This document shows positions 28,053 to 39,878 of a stretch of DNA of 64,000 nt, piece by piece. The DNA is from Lysinibacillus sp. BPa_S21. Its GTDB lineage: Bacteria > Bacillota > Bacilli > Bacillales_A > Planococcaceae. A program made the position numbers and the translations under genes. Position 1 is the first letter of the stretch. Each line of letters starts with the position of its first letter. The notes beneath the pieces were generated by a model. That model was given only the letters and a program-made list of their open reading frames with translations, was not told the origin of the DNA and did no database searches. The stretch covers positions 1 to 64,000 of the forward strand of contig NZ_JALIRS010000002.1 in assembly GCF_023337795.1 (NCBI RefSeq), given 5' to 3'.

Positions 28053-28096
28053 TAGAATATGTAGCCGTTAAATCTATGAATAGACGTGTATACTAG
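28053..28096 (-). promoter_or_regulatory. Conserved SigK-like promoter block, paralogue 3
   Basis: CATATTCTA (28053-28061, minus strand) with the same flanking GTATACACGT block as paralogue 2, 47 bp from the start codon. Confidence 0.5.
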
Positions 28097-28158
28097 TTTT
28101 TTTACTCATTTTTAAAAAAGGATTTTTGGGTTGCGGGATAATAATGAACAAAAAAATG

Positions 28159-28186
28159 CCAGGTACCCATCATTTTGGGCGCCTGG
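28159..28186 (-). terminator. CCAGG hairpin with T-tract
   Basis: Arms CCAGGtaCCC/GGGcgCCTGG with a two-base mismatch are followed on the minus strand by CATTTTTTTG. It closes the decayed gene at 28201-28530. Confidence 0.7.
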
Positions 28187-28200
28187 TCTAATAGTATTTA

Positions 28201-28530
28201 TCATTTAAGAAAATTTTCTTTTGCATTTTTATTTCCCCGTAAATGTAGCATGCTCAATCTAGTCCAAGTACCAAAAGCTACTATTGAAATGGTGATTGGT
28301 ATTTTACCTACTTCAAATAAACGTTAGGAAATGAAATCGTATATAAACCTGTAGCGATTAAAAAAGCAGATTAGATCATAGTAGCAATTACAAAAAAGTT
28401 AATGAGCTTATTAATTTATTTACTTCCTTTTCGTTGATTATCCCATATTCCGCGACACCCCAAATTGGCTTTGATATCCAAGAATCATTTTTCTGCACTA
28501 TCCAAATTCGAAGTTTTACTAATGATCAAT
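28201..28530 (-). pseudogene. Decayed small membrane protein gene
   Basis: On the minus strand readable protein text shifts between frames. KLRIWIVQKNDSWISKPIWG continues to VNKLISSLTFL; after a shift comes a membrane-like stretch, and the end reads GKIPITISIVAFGTWTRLS to a TGA at 28201-28203. Several stops and frameshifts break it. It appears to be one former protein with a soluble N-terminus and membrane segments; I do not recognise the family. A terminator follows at 28159. Confidence 0.45.
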
Positions 28531-28562
28531 CTTTTCAACATGTTTTTTGAGTGCAATAAAAT

Positions 28563-28590
28563 AGAGCCGATTCAAAATTGAATCAGCTCT
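28563..28590 (-). terminator. Terminator of rsmE
   Basis: AGAGC-GATTCAA/TTGAATC-GCTCT arms pair fully on the minus strand with one G-U and are followed by ATTTTATTG, about 97 bp after rsmE. Confidence 0.7.
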
Positions 28591-28686
28591 ACTTCTAGGA
28601 TTACTCATAAAAACAGTCATTTAAAAGTCTTCCAAACCTATCCATAACCGCATATATTTACATGCAATTTACGCTTACATGTTGTT

Positions 28687-29424
28687 TCATTCAAATTCAT
28701 AAGATATTGCCGACAGCGCATAGAGTGGGGCTGTTTCTGCTCGTAAAATTCGAGGTCCTAAAGACATCGTTTGAGCTCCTGCTTGAAGAAGAGCATCGGC
28801 TTCTTTTCGTGCAATGCCGCCTTCTGGGCCAAAGATAATAAGAATAGATGTTGATTTTTTGTCATACACGTTTTTTAGCTTCTCTGCAAACTTTGTGCGT
28901 TTTTCTGCTTTTGCATCCTCTTCATCTGCTATAAAAACGGCGTCGAAATGGTCTACTTGTTCAACTAACTGTTTAAATGAAATTGGTTCATAAATAGCTG
29001 GGATATGTGTACGATGGGATTGCTCAGCTGCTTCTTTTGCAATTTTTTGTAGCCGCTCTTGCTTTTTGACACCCTTCTTTTTATCCCATTTAACGATGGA
29101 ACGCTCCGCTTCAAACGGTAACAAAGCAAACATTCCAAGCTCTGTGGCCTTTTGTGTAATAAGTTCTAACTTATCACCCTTCGGCAAACCACATGCCACT
29201 GTTACATGAACAGGTAACTCTGGTGAAGGAATGATCTCACCTGTAGTTTGAACGTGTACCTCGTCTCCTTCAAAGGCTACGATTTCACAAATGTGGGCGG
29301 TATTTTGTGCAACTACAACGATTTTATCGCCCTCTTTCATACGCATTACTCGTTCAATATGTCGCGCATCCTCACCGCTAATACGTGCTTCCTCTATCGT
29401 CGTCTCAATAAAATATCGCTGCAT
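28687..29424 (-). CDS. rsmE: 16S rRNA m3U1498 methyltransferase RsmE
   Basis: This 245-residue SPOUT-fold enzyme has an N-terminal PUA-like part (MQRYFIETT...ARHIERVMRMKEGD) and a C-terminal knot with IIFGPEGGIARKEAD and LGPRILRAETAPLYALS. The ATG at 29424 has AAAGGAG nine bases upstream; a longer reading to 29526 would run through a terminator hairpin. It follows prmA as in B. subtilis. Confidence 0.94.
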   Translation of the reverse strand: MQRYFIETTIEEARISGEDARHIERVMRMKEGDKIVVVAQNTAHICEIVAFEGDEVHVQTTGEIIPSPELPVHVTVACGLPKGDKLELITQKATELGMFALLPFEAERSIVKWDKKKGVKKQERLQKIAKEAAEQSHRTHIPAIYEPISFKQLVEQVDHFDAVFIADEEDAKAEKRTKFAEKLKNVYDKKSTSILIIFGPEGGIARKEADALLQAGAQTMSLGPRILRAETAPLYALSAISYEFE

Positions 29425-29457
29425 GTTACCATACTCCTTTATAGCAAGAAGAGAAAA

Positions 29458-29492
29458 CGCCAAATCGCAAGCACTCGGCTCACGATTTGGCG
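29458..29492 (-). terminator. Hairpin with T-tract between prmA and rsmE
   Basis: Ten-bp arms CGCCAAATCG/CGATTTGGCG are followed on the minus strand by TTTTCTCTTCTT. It separates two genes normally co-transcribed, so it may act as a partial terminator or attenuator. Confidence 0.65.
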
Positions 29493-29506
29493 CTCCCTCA
29501 GTCCAC

Positions 29507-30448
29507 TTATTGTGGTCGACGGGCAATGATCGCTACCCAGTCTTCCATTAGTAATACTTCTTCGATGACAAAGCCTGAAGCTTCAAGTGCTGCTTTTACA
29601 TCATCACGTTTAGCGGCAATGATGCCTGAAGTGACATATAATCCACCCGGTTTGACAATTGAAAATGCATCGTCCGTAAAGGACATAATAATTTCTGCTA
29701 AAATATTCGCAACAACGACATCAGCTGGTTCCTTTACTGTATCCAATAGGTTCCCATGGAATACAGATACTGTATCATCTACTTTGTTTAACACAACATT
29801 TTCTTGTGCAGAACGTACAGCTACTTCGTCTAAATCAAGGGCATGAACGCTTTTAGCTCCTAGTAAGGCAGAACCGATTGAAAGAACGCCTGAACCCGTT
29901 CCAATATCGATAACCTGATCGCCTTCTTTTACAACCTTCTCAAGCCCCTGTAAACACATAACAGTTGTAGGGTGTGTTCCTGTACCAAAAGCCATACCAG
30001 GATCTAATTCAATAATTAGCTCATCTGTTGACACTGGTACATATTCTTCCCATGTTGGTACAATTGTAAAGCGTTCAGAAATTTTTACAGGATGATAGTA
30101 TTGCTTCCATGCTGTTGCCCAGTCTTCCTCGTTCACTTCCACAATCGATACAATATTTTCACCAATATCGATGTTGAAGTTCGTTAGATTTGTTATAGCC
30201 GCCTTAATTTCTTCGACTGTTTCATTTAAAAAACTAGACTCCGATAAGTAAGCCTTAACAATAACACCATCTTTCGGAAAATCCGCTTCATTTAGCGCAT
30301 AAATTTCACCATACTGATCTTCTCGTGGTTTCGCAAATTCTGCAGAATCCTCAATAACCACACCACTTGCCCCTGCTTCATGCAAAATATTCGAAATTGC
30401 TTCTACCGCTTCATTTTTTGTATGAATGGATAATTCTGACCACTTCAC
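29507..30448 (-). CDS. prmA: Ribosomal protein L11 methyltransferase
   Basis: This 313-residue SAM-dependent enzyme methylates L11 on Lys residues. An N-terminal substrate-recruiting domain is followed by the SAM fold with motif [15 protein letters not shown] and [13 protein letters not shown] and VVANILAEI. The start is a GTG with AGAGGAG upstream. It follows dnaJ by 21 bp, the usual heat-shock operon extension. Confidence 0.95.
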   Translation of the reverse strand: MKWSELSIHTKNEAVEAISNILHEAGASGVVIEDSAEFAKPREDQYGEIYALNEADFPKDGVIVKAYLSESSFLNETVEEIKAAITNLTNFNIDIGENIVSIVEVNEEDWATAWKQYYHPVKISERFTIVPTWEEYVPVSTDELIIELDPGMAFGTGTHPTTVMCLQGLEKVVKEGDQVIDIGTGSGVLSIGSALLGAKSVHALDLDEVAVRSAQENVVLNKVDDTVSVFHGNLLDTVKEPADVVVANILAEIIMSFTDDAFSIVKPGGLYVTSGIIAAKRDDVKAALEASGFVIEEVLLMEDWVAIIARRPQ

Positions 30449-30469
30449 GTAGCTCTTCAGCTCCTCTAA

Positions 30470-31588
30470 TTATTCACCTTGGAATTTTTTCTTAATTTTA
30501 TCGAATAGTGAGCTTCCTTGCTCTTCAGGAATATCACCACTGATCTCCGCAAATTCACGTAGTAATTGCTTTTGTCTTTCTGTTAATTTCTCTGGTGTCA
30601 TCACTTTTACTGTTACATATTGATTCCCTGTACCATAGCCATGGACATTTTTGACACCTTTGTCTTTTAGACGGAATTGCGCACCTGACTGTGTTCCCGC
30701 TGGAATACGTAGTTTAACTTTACCATGAACAGTTGGAACTTCAATTTCATCACCAAGAGCTGCTTGTGGGAATGTCAGTTTTAATTCGAAATAAATATCA
30801 TCGCCATCACGTTCAAACTCTTTATGTCCTTGAACGCGGAACATAATATATAAATCCCCCGCTGGTCCTCCATTTATACCCGGCTCACCTTGACCAGACA
30901 CACGAATTTGCTGACCATCATCCACACCTGCAGGAATGTTTACTTTGATCTTCTTACGTTGTTGAACTTTTCCTTCGCCACGACAAGTTGAACATTTTTC
31001 TTTAATGATTTTACCTGCACCGTGACATGTAGAACACGTACGACGATTCATCATACGGCCGAAAGGTGTATCTACTGCTTGATTTACTTGACCGGCACCT
31101 TGACATGTTGAACATGTTTCAGGATTAGTACCTGGCTTTGCACCTGAACCGTGGCAAGTATCACATACTTCATCTTTAGGAATTTCGATTTCTGTTTCTT
31201 TCCCGAAGATCGCTTCCTCAAACTTAATATTCATACGATATTGAAGGTCATCACCTTTGCGTGGTGCATTCGGGTCCTGACGGCGACCGCCACCTCCAAA
31301 GAAAGAGCTGAAAATATCCTCGAAGCCGCCAAAGCCGCCGCCTCCAAAGCCGCCGCCAAATCCTGCATTTGGATCCTCATGACCAAATTGATCATAGCGT
31401 GCTTTTTTCTGATCATCACTTAATACTTCATAAGCTTCAGCGATTTCTTTGAATTTTTCATCTGCACCTGGCTCTTTATTAAGGTCAGGATGGTATTGTT
31501 TTGATAATTTACGGTATGCTTTTTTAATTTCATCTTTTGAAGCCGATTTTGTTAAACCAAGCACCTCGTAGTAATCGCGTTTCTCCAT
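30470..31588 (-). CDS. dnaJ: Chaperone DnaJ (Hsp40)
   Basis: This 372-residue type I J-protein stimulates the DnaK ATPase. The order is a J domain with HPD (QYHPDLN), a Gly/Phe linker (about 75-100), four CxxCxGxG zinc motifs ([32 protein letters not shown]) and C-terminal substrate domains. A gap of 361 bp with a terminator and repeats separates it from dnaK. Confidence 0.97.
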   Translation of the reverse strand: MEKRDYYEVLGLTKSASKDEIKKAYRKLSKQYHPDLNKEPGADEKFKEIAEAYEVLSDDQKKARYDQFGHEDPNAGFGGGFGGGGFGGFEDIFSSFFGGGGRRQDPNAPRKGDDLQYRMNIKFEEAIFGKETEIEIPKDEVCDTCHGSGAKPGTNPETCSTCQGAGQVNQAVDTPFGRMMNRRTCSTCHGAGKIIKEKCSTCRGEGKVQQRKKIKVNIPAGVDDGQQIRVSGQGEPGINGGPAGDLYIMFRVQGHKEFERDGDDIYFELKLTFPQAALGDEIEVPTVHGKVKLRIPAGTQSGAQFRLKDKGVKNVHGYGTGNQYVTVKVMTPEKLTERQKQLLREFAEISGDIPEEQGSSLFDKIKKKFQGE

Positions 31589-31729
31589 GATTCACACTCC
31601 GCTCTTTTTGCATAAAATCTATTGTATCATGCAGTTAAAAAAACTGCCTCTATTTTATTATTAAATATACATTACAATTGTTGTACCAAAGGTGTTGATT
31701 AATCATTTTTATCCACTCTAGAAGGCTCT

Positions 31730-31865
31730 GATTCCACTACGGGCTACTCGTTTTCGCGCAGAGCAAGGCTTCCTGCGAGCGAGCGTCGAGCCGCTTCCTC
31801 CGATAACGGAACAAAGGCTAAGTGCGTCACGTCCTGTGACAATGCCTTCGTGACCAACATCCAAA
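31730..31865. repeat. Dispersed repeat element between dnaK and dnaJ
   Basis: It contains CGTTTTCGCGCAGAG, GCTTCCTGCGAGCGAGCG and the tail TTCGTGACCAACATC, which is shared with 25,567-25,595. It is GC-richer than the flanking genes and sits between the dnaK terminator and dnaJ. Confidence 0.65.
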
Positions 31866-31895
31866 TGTGTAGAATATAGCAAAAAATAAAGAGAA

Positions 31896-31924
31896 AAGCC
31901 AAAGCCGCAAGCGGTCTTTGGCTT
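31896..31924 (-). terminator. Terminator of dnaK
   Basis: Arms AAGCCAAAG/CTTTGGCTT with an inner CCGC/GCGG stem are followed by TTTCTCTTTATTTTTT on the minus strand, 26 bp after the dnaK stop. Confidence 0.8.
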
Positions 31925-31949
31925 CTTCACTTCACTGTGTTAATGATTA

Positions 31950-33800
<1,851 letters not shown>

Positions 33801-33860
33801 CTATTATTTAAACGCAATAATGCGTTTTCTAACTAATGTAATTAACTAAATAGACAAAGT

Positions 33861-34430
33861 CTATTCGTTCACAGATACCATTGTTGGGCGCAATACTCGG
33901 TCCTTTAACATATAGCCTTTTTGAAGCTCGCGTAGGACAACACCCGTTTCTTTTTCACTATCTTGCTCCTGCATGACAGCTTGGTGAACATTCGGATCAA
34001 ATTGCTCACCTTCAGCTTTAATGACCTCTAAGCCTTCCTTCTCCGTAGCTTCTATCAGAGAACGATACACCATTTCAATACCTTTTACGATAGAAGCGGT
34101 TTCTTCAGAAGTCACTTCAACTTGTAAGGCACGCTCGAAATTATCGATTACTGGTAGTAAATCTGATAGCAAACTCTGAGCGCGGTACTTCTCAGCAGCC
34201 TCACGATCAAGTTGATTGCGACGACGCATATTATCGAAGTCAGCGCGCAAGCGTAGATGACGATTTTCTTCGTCGTCTAGCTTTGCTTGTAACGCAGCTA
34301 GCTTTGCTTCGTACTGTTCTTCGATTGTTAATTCAGCTTTTTGTTCTTCTACTACTTCTGTTTCTTCTACTACATTTTCAGCTTGTACATCGTCTTGTAC
34401 AAGGTCTTTGTTTTCAGTTGTTTCCGTCAC
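33861..34430 (-). CDS. grpE: Nucleotide exchange factor GrpE
   Basis: This 189-residue DnaK cofactor has an acidic N-terminal tail, a long coiled coil (about 45-95) and a C-terminal beta domain ending [17 protein letters not shown] chose the GTG at 34430 because GAGGAGG lies six bases before it; the upstream in-frame TTG and ATG lack sites. It follows hrcA with a 17-bp gap. Confidence 0.95.
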   Translation of the reverse strand: MTETTENKDLVQDDVQAENVVEETEVVEEQKAELTIEEQYEAKLAALQAKLDDEENRHLRLRADFDNMRRRNQLDREAAEKYRAQSLLSDLLPVIDNFERALQVEVTSEETASIVKGIEMVYRSLIEATEKEGLEVIKAEGEQFDPNVHQAVMQEQDSEKETGVVLRELQKGYMLKDRVLRPTMVSVNE

Positions 34431-34447
34431 TTGAATCCTCCTCATTA

Positions 34448-35476
34448 TCAATCACTACGATTCTTCGTAAAGGCTTGTGTTAAATCCATGCGCATTACGT
34501 CTAGTAAAGCAACAACACGCTTATAATCCATACGTGTTGGGCCAATGATTGCTATAGCCCCTTGCTGATCTTCACCGATAGAATAAGTGGTCGTAATGAC
34601 ACTACAGTTTTCCATTTCTAATTGTTTATTTTCTGAGCCAATACGAATTTGAATGCCCGATTCATTAGGATGGAAGAGCGACTGCACTTGGCTAGTCGTT
34701 TCCATTAAGTCCAAAATCATACGGACTTTATTTAAATCATGGAACTCCGGTTGGTTGAACATATTTGTTTTACCACCATAGAAAATTTTACTTTCTGAAT
34801 TATGCATCGTCGCTGTCACGAGAGCGTGAATAAAATCATCCGCTGATCGAACATGCTGTTGTAATACTGATAGCACTTCAGCTTCGAGCTTTTTATGAAT
34901 ATCTTCTAATGACACACCAACTAGGCGTTCATTTAAAACATTAACCATTTTCTCTAAATCAGAAGCCGCAAAATTAGGAGGTAAACTAAACATGCGATTC
35001 TCAACATGCCCGTTATTCGTTACGATAATCGCTACTGCAGAATCGCTAGAAAGAGGCACAATGGAAAATCGTTTTACTCGATGTGTTTGAACATCTGGTC
35101 CTAAAAGAATCGATGTATACGATGTCAGCTCTGATAAAATATTGGCTGACTTTCGAATAATATGCTCTACTTCAACTAAGCGATCGTTAAAAATTGATTG
35201 GATTTGCTGAATATCCCTCGAATTAATGCCTTGCGGGCTCAACAAATGATCTACATAAAATCTATACCCCTTTTCCGAAGGCACTCGACCAGAGGAAGTG
35301 TGTGTTTTTTCTAAGAAACCTAATTCCTCTAAATCCGCCATTTCATTTCGAATTGTGGCTGGACTAAATGTAATCTCTTGCTTTTTGGAGATTTGGCGAG
35401 AACCTACCGGCTGTGCAAACATAATAAAGTCATCTACAATAGCTTGCAATATTTGTAATTGCCGATTTGTTAGCAT
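34448..35476 (-). CDS. hrcA: Heat-inducible repressor HrcA
   Basis: This 342-residue repressor of the dnaK and groE operons begins [18 protein letters not shown] and has a winged helix at the N-terminus ([23 protein letters not shown]). GAGGTGAT precedes the ATG. A CIRCE operator lies directly upstream, giving autoregulation of hrcA-grpE-dnaK. Confidence 0.97.
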   Translation of the reverse strand: MLTNRQLQILQAIVDDFIMFAQPVGSRQISKKQEITFSPATIRNEMADLEELGFLEKTHTSSGRVPSEKGYRFYVDHLLSPQGINSRDIQQIQSIFNDRLVEVEHIIRKSANILSELTSYTSILLGPDVQTHRVKRFSIVPLSSDSAVAIIVTNNGHVENRMFSLPPNFAASDLEKMVNVLNERLVGVSLEDIHKKLEAEVLSVLQQHVRSADDFIHALVTATMHNSESKIFYGGKTNMFNQPEFHDLNKVRMILDLMETTSQVQSLFHPNESGIQIRIGSENKQLEMENCSVITTTYSIGEDQQGAIAIIGPTRMDYKRVVALLDVMRMDLTQAFTKNRSD

Positions 35477-35490
35477 GATTATCACCTCTG

Positions 35491-35517
35491 TTAGCACTCA
35501 ACTAAGAGGAGTGCTAA
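35491..35517. promoter_or_regulatory. CIRCE operator for HrcA
   Basis: TTAGCACTC-N9-GAGTGCTAA is an exact match to the consensus HrcA-binding inverted repeat, 15 bp upstream of the hrcA start. Confidence 0.97.
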
Positions 35518-35565
35518 TACTATTATTAAGTTATCAAATCCTACATTTTATGTCAACGATATCGC

Positions 35566-36711
35566 TCAATCTTCTAGTAAAAATTGTTGAAATACTTCAT
35601 TACCGACAAAACGACCTTGTCGCGTAAGTCGAATTCCCAAAGTATCATGTTCCAAAAGACCTTCTGAGACTAACCTTTCAATGACCTGTGCGTAATCACT
35701 ATGCATCGATTCTTTAAATTTTTCTTCATATATAGTGTGTGTAATTCCTTCTGTTTTACGCAAACCTAAAAACATTTGCTCTTCCCGTTTTTCATTCACT
35801 GTCACAACATGTTCATTTACAATTGGTAGTTCCCCTGCATTTACTGCATCCATATACTTTTTCAATGGTCCATGATTTGAATAACGTACACCAGCTAGAT
35901 ACCCATGAGCACCCGCACCAAAGCCTGCATATTCATCATTTTCCCAGTATATTTTATTATGTTTTGAACTGAAACCAGATCGAGCAAAGTTGCTAATTTC
36001 GTATTGTTGAAGTCCATGCGCCTCCATCTGGTTCATCAGCACATCATACATATCCGCTTCAAGGTCTTCAGTAGGTAAACGGAGCTTACCTTTTGTGTAT
36101 TGATTATAAAAAATCGTTTTTGGCTCCACGATAAGTGAATATGCCGAGTAATGTGGTAGATCAAGAGCGAACGCTTTTTCTAAAGTATCCGTCCATTGGG
36201 CCATCGTCTGACCCGGCAAACCGTACATTAAATCCAGACTAATATTTCTGAAACCTACCTTTTTAGCCAAGGCGATTGTTTCATAAACGTGATTATTGCT
36301 ATGTGTACGACCAATTTTCTTTAACAACTCCTGATCAAAGGATTGCACACCCATACTTAAGCGATTGACACCGCCTGCAAATAATGCTTGCATTTTTGCC
36401 TCTGATAGCTCGTCCGGATTGGCCTCTGATGTAAATTCTGTCACATAGTCCATCGGAATATACGTACGAATAAGCTCAAGAAGTCTCTCTATTTGTGTAG
36501 GTGATAATGCTGTTGGTGTACCGCCACCAAGAAATATCGTTTCGATTTGCTTAAAACTCTCGGGATATTTTTTTGTCGCAAGCTCCATCTCCTTGCCAAG
36601 CATTTCTATATACTCATCTACTGGTTGATTTTTAAAATAAAATTTATTGAAATCACAATAGTTACAAATTTGATGACAAAAAGGAATATGAATGTAAACA
36701 CCTCGTGCCAT
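35566..36711 (-). CDS. hemW: Radical SAM heme chaperone HemW
   Basis: This 381-residue protein has the radical-SAM motif in IHIPFCHQICNYCDFNKF (CxxxCxxC) and GGGTPTALSP. It is of the HemW type rather than coproporphyrinogen dehydrogenase: the motif lacks the following Cys/Phe typical of HemN. The ATG at 36711 has AAGAAGGGAT upstream and gives the usual MARGVYIHIPFC start. In B. subtilis lepA lies upstream; here it is absent and a repeat-rich gap follows. Confidence 0.93.
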   Translation of the reverse strand: MARGVYIHIPFCHQICNYCDFNKFYFKNQPVDEYIEMLGKEMELATKKYPESFKQIETIFLGGGTPTALSPTQIERLLELIRTYIPMDYVTEFTSEANPDELSEAKMQALFAGGVNRLSMGVQSFDQELLKKIGRTHSNNHVYETIALAKKVGFRNISLDLMYGLPGQTMAQWTDTLEKAFALDLPHYSAYSLIVEPKTIFYNQYTKGKLRLPTEDLEADMYDVLMNQMEAHGLQQYEISNFARSGFSSKHNKIYWENDEYAGFGAGAHGYLAGVRYSNHGPLKKYMDAVNAGELPIVNEHVVTVNEKREEQMFLGLRKTEGITHTIYEEKFKESMHSDYAQVIERLVSEGLLEHDTLGIRLTRQGRFVGNEVFQQFLLED

Positions 36712-36762
36712 AACTATCCCTTCTTTCTCATAAGTCTTTTTCCATTTCCTCATTATAAACAA

Positions 36763-37160
36763 TCGAGGCAGGGAACGCTATGAATCCAACTAATAAAAAA
36801 ACTAAATAAAAACGATTCAGTTCTGTTAATCTTTCAGAAAATTCATTCTTTCGTGGTGTGTTAATGAAAAGTAAAATACATGGAATCATGATAGGCATGT
36901 TTTTAAAGCAATGACAATAACGCCCAACAATCTATTGAATTATTATATGAACAATAGTTAGCGAATCCGTTATCAACCTTTAACCACCAACACTCCAAAA
37001 ATTTTTCACACGAAAACAAAAAACGGTTTTCCTATATTATGGCTCATCACTTTAGCATGTGGTTGATTTCTGTTCCAACAGATGCTTCGAGCAAAGCTTT
37101 CTGGTGGTGTTCATGGAGCCAACAGATGTTTTTTGCGCGAAAACAAAGTGGCAGCAAAAA
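36763..37160. repeat. Gap upstream of hemW with repeat fragments
   Basis: No gene is seen. Positions about 37070-37160 carry AACAGATG-type and TTGCGCGAAAACAAAGTGGCAG sequences, reverse copies of the dispersed repeat. A hemW promoter is expected at the left end. Confidence 0.5.
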
Positions 37161-37192
37161 AGTATGCTAGAAGGCACCTTCAAGCATACTTT
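37161..37192 (-). terminator. Terminator of the hut-type operon
   Basis: Arms AAGTATGCT-GAAGG/CCTTC-AGCATACTT are followed on the minus strand by TTTTTTGC. It closes the hutU to antiporter-type gene run, 85 bp after the last stop. Confidence 0.82.
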
Positions 37193-37277
37193 TTCTTATT
37201 TACGATACCCTGTTCTTATCTTATTCAATACATAAAATATCAAATCTCACCCTTTGCTTCCTACTAATGATTGGTTC

Positions 37278-38594
37278 CTATAAAACCATTGCTGCTATAA
37301 TGCCAAATATAAATAAAGGAATATTATAATGAATAAATGTTGGTACACACGTATCCCAAATGTGGCTGTGTTGTCCATCAGCATTCAAACCTGATGTAGG
37401 GCCTAGTGTACTATCTGAAGCAGGCGAACCTGCATCGCCAAGAGCACCAGCAGTTCCAATAAGCGCTGCTGTAGCGAGCGGACTAAATCCAACCGCTGTA
37501 CATAACGGTACAAACACAACAGCTAGAATCGGTATTGTCCCTAATGATGTACCAATCCCCATTGTGACAAGTAAGCCAATGAACAACAATAAAGTAGCGG
37601 TAATTAGCTTACTTTGTCCTGTCATCCCCGTCATAGCTTCTACAAGCTCTGCAATCGCATTTGTTTCTTTTAAAATTGTTGCATAGCCCGAGGCGATTAA
37701 CATAATAAATGCGATAGTCCCCATTAGCTTTACACCATTCTCTACAACTTCTTCACTGTCTTTAAGGAAGACAACTCGACCAACAAACATAATAATAATT
37801 CCTGATAATGCGCCTAAGACAAGTGAACTTAAAGATAATTGGATAACTAGTGCTGCAAATATTGCTAGAAGAGCTATCCCACCTTTACGATTCAATTTTA
37901 TCTCTGTATTCTTTGTCATTGTTTTCTCATAATTATAGATATCCTCTTCAAGTTGTTGATACTCTCTTGGCTTTTTGTAAGAAATGAATACAGCAATGGC
38001 TAATCCTACAAACATACCAATAGCTGGAATTGCCATAGCTTTTGGTATTTGACTCTGTACTATTGCCATACCATTTGCTGTCATCTCTTGCGCGATAATT
38101 CCTTGGAATATTAATCCGTACCCAATTGGAATCCATAAGTAGGGCATTTTCAAGCCAAATGTTAATGCAGATGCCAAGGCACGACGATCTATTTTCAATT
38201 TATTAAAGAAAAATAATAGTGGCGGTACTAATATTGGAATGAACGCAATATGCACTGGAATAAGTGTGCCAGATAAACACGCGATTATTGCCAAGGCGAA
38301 AATTAAAATATATTTATTTGGCTTTTTAAATGATAGGAGTTTTTTTATGAGAATATTAGCTAAACCTGACTGTGCAATCAAAGCTGCAAATATCCCTAAC
38401 AATATATAACTTAAAGCGGTTTCTGCCTGCCCGCCCATGCCACCAATAAAGATGGATACCGTTTCAGCGGGCGTTAAACCCGCTACAAGCCCTGCTATCA
38501 TTGCAGCAATTATTAAAGCGAAAAGGACATGAATTCTACATAAACTTAAAACAGACAAAACAAGCACAGAGATAAATACCGGATTATCTAACAA
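37278..38594 (-). CDS. Na+/H+ antiporter-family transporter (YuiF-like)
   Basis: This 438-residue membrane protein has about 11 helices. It starts MLDNPVFISVLVLSVLSL and contains GTLIPVHIAFIPILVPPLL and GDAGSPASDSTLGPTSGLN, features of the NhaC/YuiF group. YuiF-type members in Bacillus are proposed amino-acid (histidine-type) carriers. As the last gene of the sigma-54 operon it probably imports the operon substrate or exports a product. Substrate is unknown. Confidence 0.75.
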   Translation of the reverse strand: MLDNPVFISVLVLSVLSLCRIHVLFALIIAAMIAGLVAGLTPAETVSIFIGGMGGQAETALSYILLGIFAALIAQSGLANILIKKLLSFKKPNKYILIFALAIIACLSGTLIPVHIAFIPILVPPLLFFFNKLKIDRRALASALTFGLKMPYLWIPIGYGLIFQGIIAQEMTANGMAIVQSQIPKAMAIPAIGMFVGLAIAVFISYKKPREYQQLEEDIYNYEKTMTKNTEIKLNRKGGIALLAIFAALVIQLSLSSLVLGALSGIIIMFVGRVVFLKDSEEVVENGVKLMGTIAFIMLIASGYATILKETNAIAELVEAMTGMTGQSKLITATLLLFIGLLVTMGIGTSLGTIPILAVVFVPLCTAVGFSPLATAALIGTAGALGDAGSPASDSTLGPTSGLNADGQHSHIWDTCVPTFIHYNIPLFIFGIIAAMVL

Positions 38595-38699
38595 TATATA
38601 ACCCCCATTTTATATTTAATAGGCATTTCTTAGTGTTATACTCGAAGCCTTTATCTGTTAGATTCCTACATATTTTTCGAAGTTCTCTACTTTATATGA

Positions 38700-39863
38700 T
38701 TAGCATCTATGCCGTTCATACCATTGTTCTATTAGCGCAGCAGTTAACCTACCCGTGTTAACTAAGTTGTCGATACTTATACTCTCTCTAAAAGAGTGAA
38801 TATTCTGAAAACCGTTCCCGAGCGTAATGCACATCAGTCCATTTTCATTTAATACATTTGTATCCGCTCCACCTAGCGTTTTCGTTAAATAGGACGTCAC
38901 TCGAATGTTTTCCGCTGCTTCCTTTACGGTTTTGACAAGAACATTCTCCTCTGAAATATTAAATCCTAGATATTTCTTGTCAATTTTCACTTCCACAGTT
39001 CCTTGATTTTTCTCCGCTACCGCTTCCATGACCTCTTTCATATGTTTTAGCTGAGCATCTAATTTCTCTTTAGAGAAACTTCTTACTTCTCCGCCAAGTG
39101 TTACAGAACCTGGAATAATCGATGTTAGCTCTCCACCGTAGACAACGCCTATATTCGCAAGTGTTTCACTATCAATCTCTCCTAACTTCATATTTAACAA
39201 TCCTTGTGAAGCAATCAGAAAAGCACTTTTTCCAGCATCTGCATTTAGCGCAATATGTGCCGCATTCCCATTGACAGTAAACCAAATTCTACTACTATAA
39301 GGACCTTGTAAAATGATTTGCCCTACATCACCACTACTATCAAAAATATAGCCGTTTCGACTTTTTATTTTTTTATAATCCATATGTTTTGCACCGACTA
39401 AGCCTGCTTGCTCATTTACCGTTAATATGAGTTCTATTGGGCCATGTGGTATGCCACTTTCTATAATGGCACGCATCGCTTCGATATAAGCTGCAAGTGC
39501 TGCGCGATCATCAGCCCCTAAAATGGTTGTGCCATCTGAGTAAATAACACCATCTTTAATAATTGGCTGTAGATGCTCTGTTGGTAATACTGTATCCATA
39601 TGTGTAGAAAAGAATAGAGGCGGAATCGTATCATCTATTCCTTTATGCCAAGCAATCAAATTTCCTATTTCTCCATTAAAACTTTTATGCGCCTCGTCAA
39701 ATTGTAAACTGAAACCTAGCTTTGGTAACTCTTCCTTCAGAAAAGATGCTACAAGTTTTTCCTTCTTACTAGGACCATTAATTTTTGCCATTTCTAAAAA
39801 TAATTTCACTAATCTTTCCTCATTTATGTGAGTGGCGGCCTTTGACGTTAATTCAACATTCAT
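38700..39863 (-). CDS. M20 family peptidase (PepT/YqjE-like) with Glu-to-Gln change
   Basis: This 387-residue metallopeptidase has metal ligands in STHMDTV (His88, Asp90) and GADDRAAL (Asp118), a dimerisation domain (about 195-300) and a C-terminal NIHSFRE His. The catalytic pair is normally Glu-Glu (TVGEEAGL); here it is Glu151-Gln152 (TVNEQAGL). The second Glu is a metal ligand in the family, so one-metal or altered activity is possible. It follows hutI by 15 bp. AAGGGAGAG precedes the ATG. Confidence 0.82.
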   Translation of the reverse strand: MNVELTSKAATHINEERLVKLFLEMAKINGPSKKEKLVASFLKEELPKLGFSLQFDEAHKSFNGEIGNLIAWHKGIDDTIPPLFFSTHMDTVLPTEHLQPIIKDGVIYSDGTTILGADDRAALAAYIEAMRAIIESGIPHGPIELILTVNEQAGLVGAKHMDYKKIKSRNGYIFDSSGDVGQIILQGPYSSRIWFTVNGNAAHIALNADAGKSAFLIASQGLLNMKLGEIDSETLANIGVVYGGELTSIIPGSVTLGGEVRSFSKEKLDAQLKHMKEVMEAVAEKNQGTVEVKIDKKYLGFNISEENVLVKTVKEAAENIRVTSYLTKTLGGADTNVLNENGLMCITLGNGFQNIHSFRESISIDNLVNTGRLTAALIEQWYERHRC

Positions 39864-39878
39864 TTGTATCTCTCCCTT

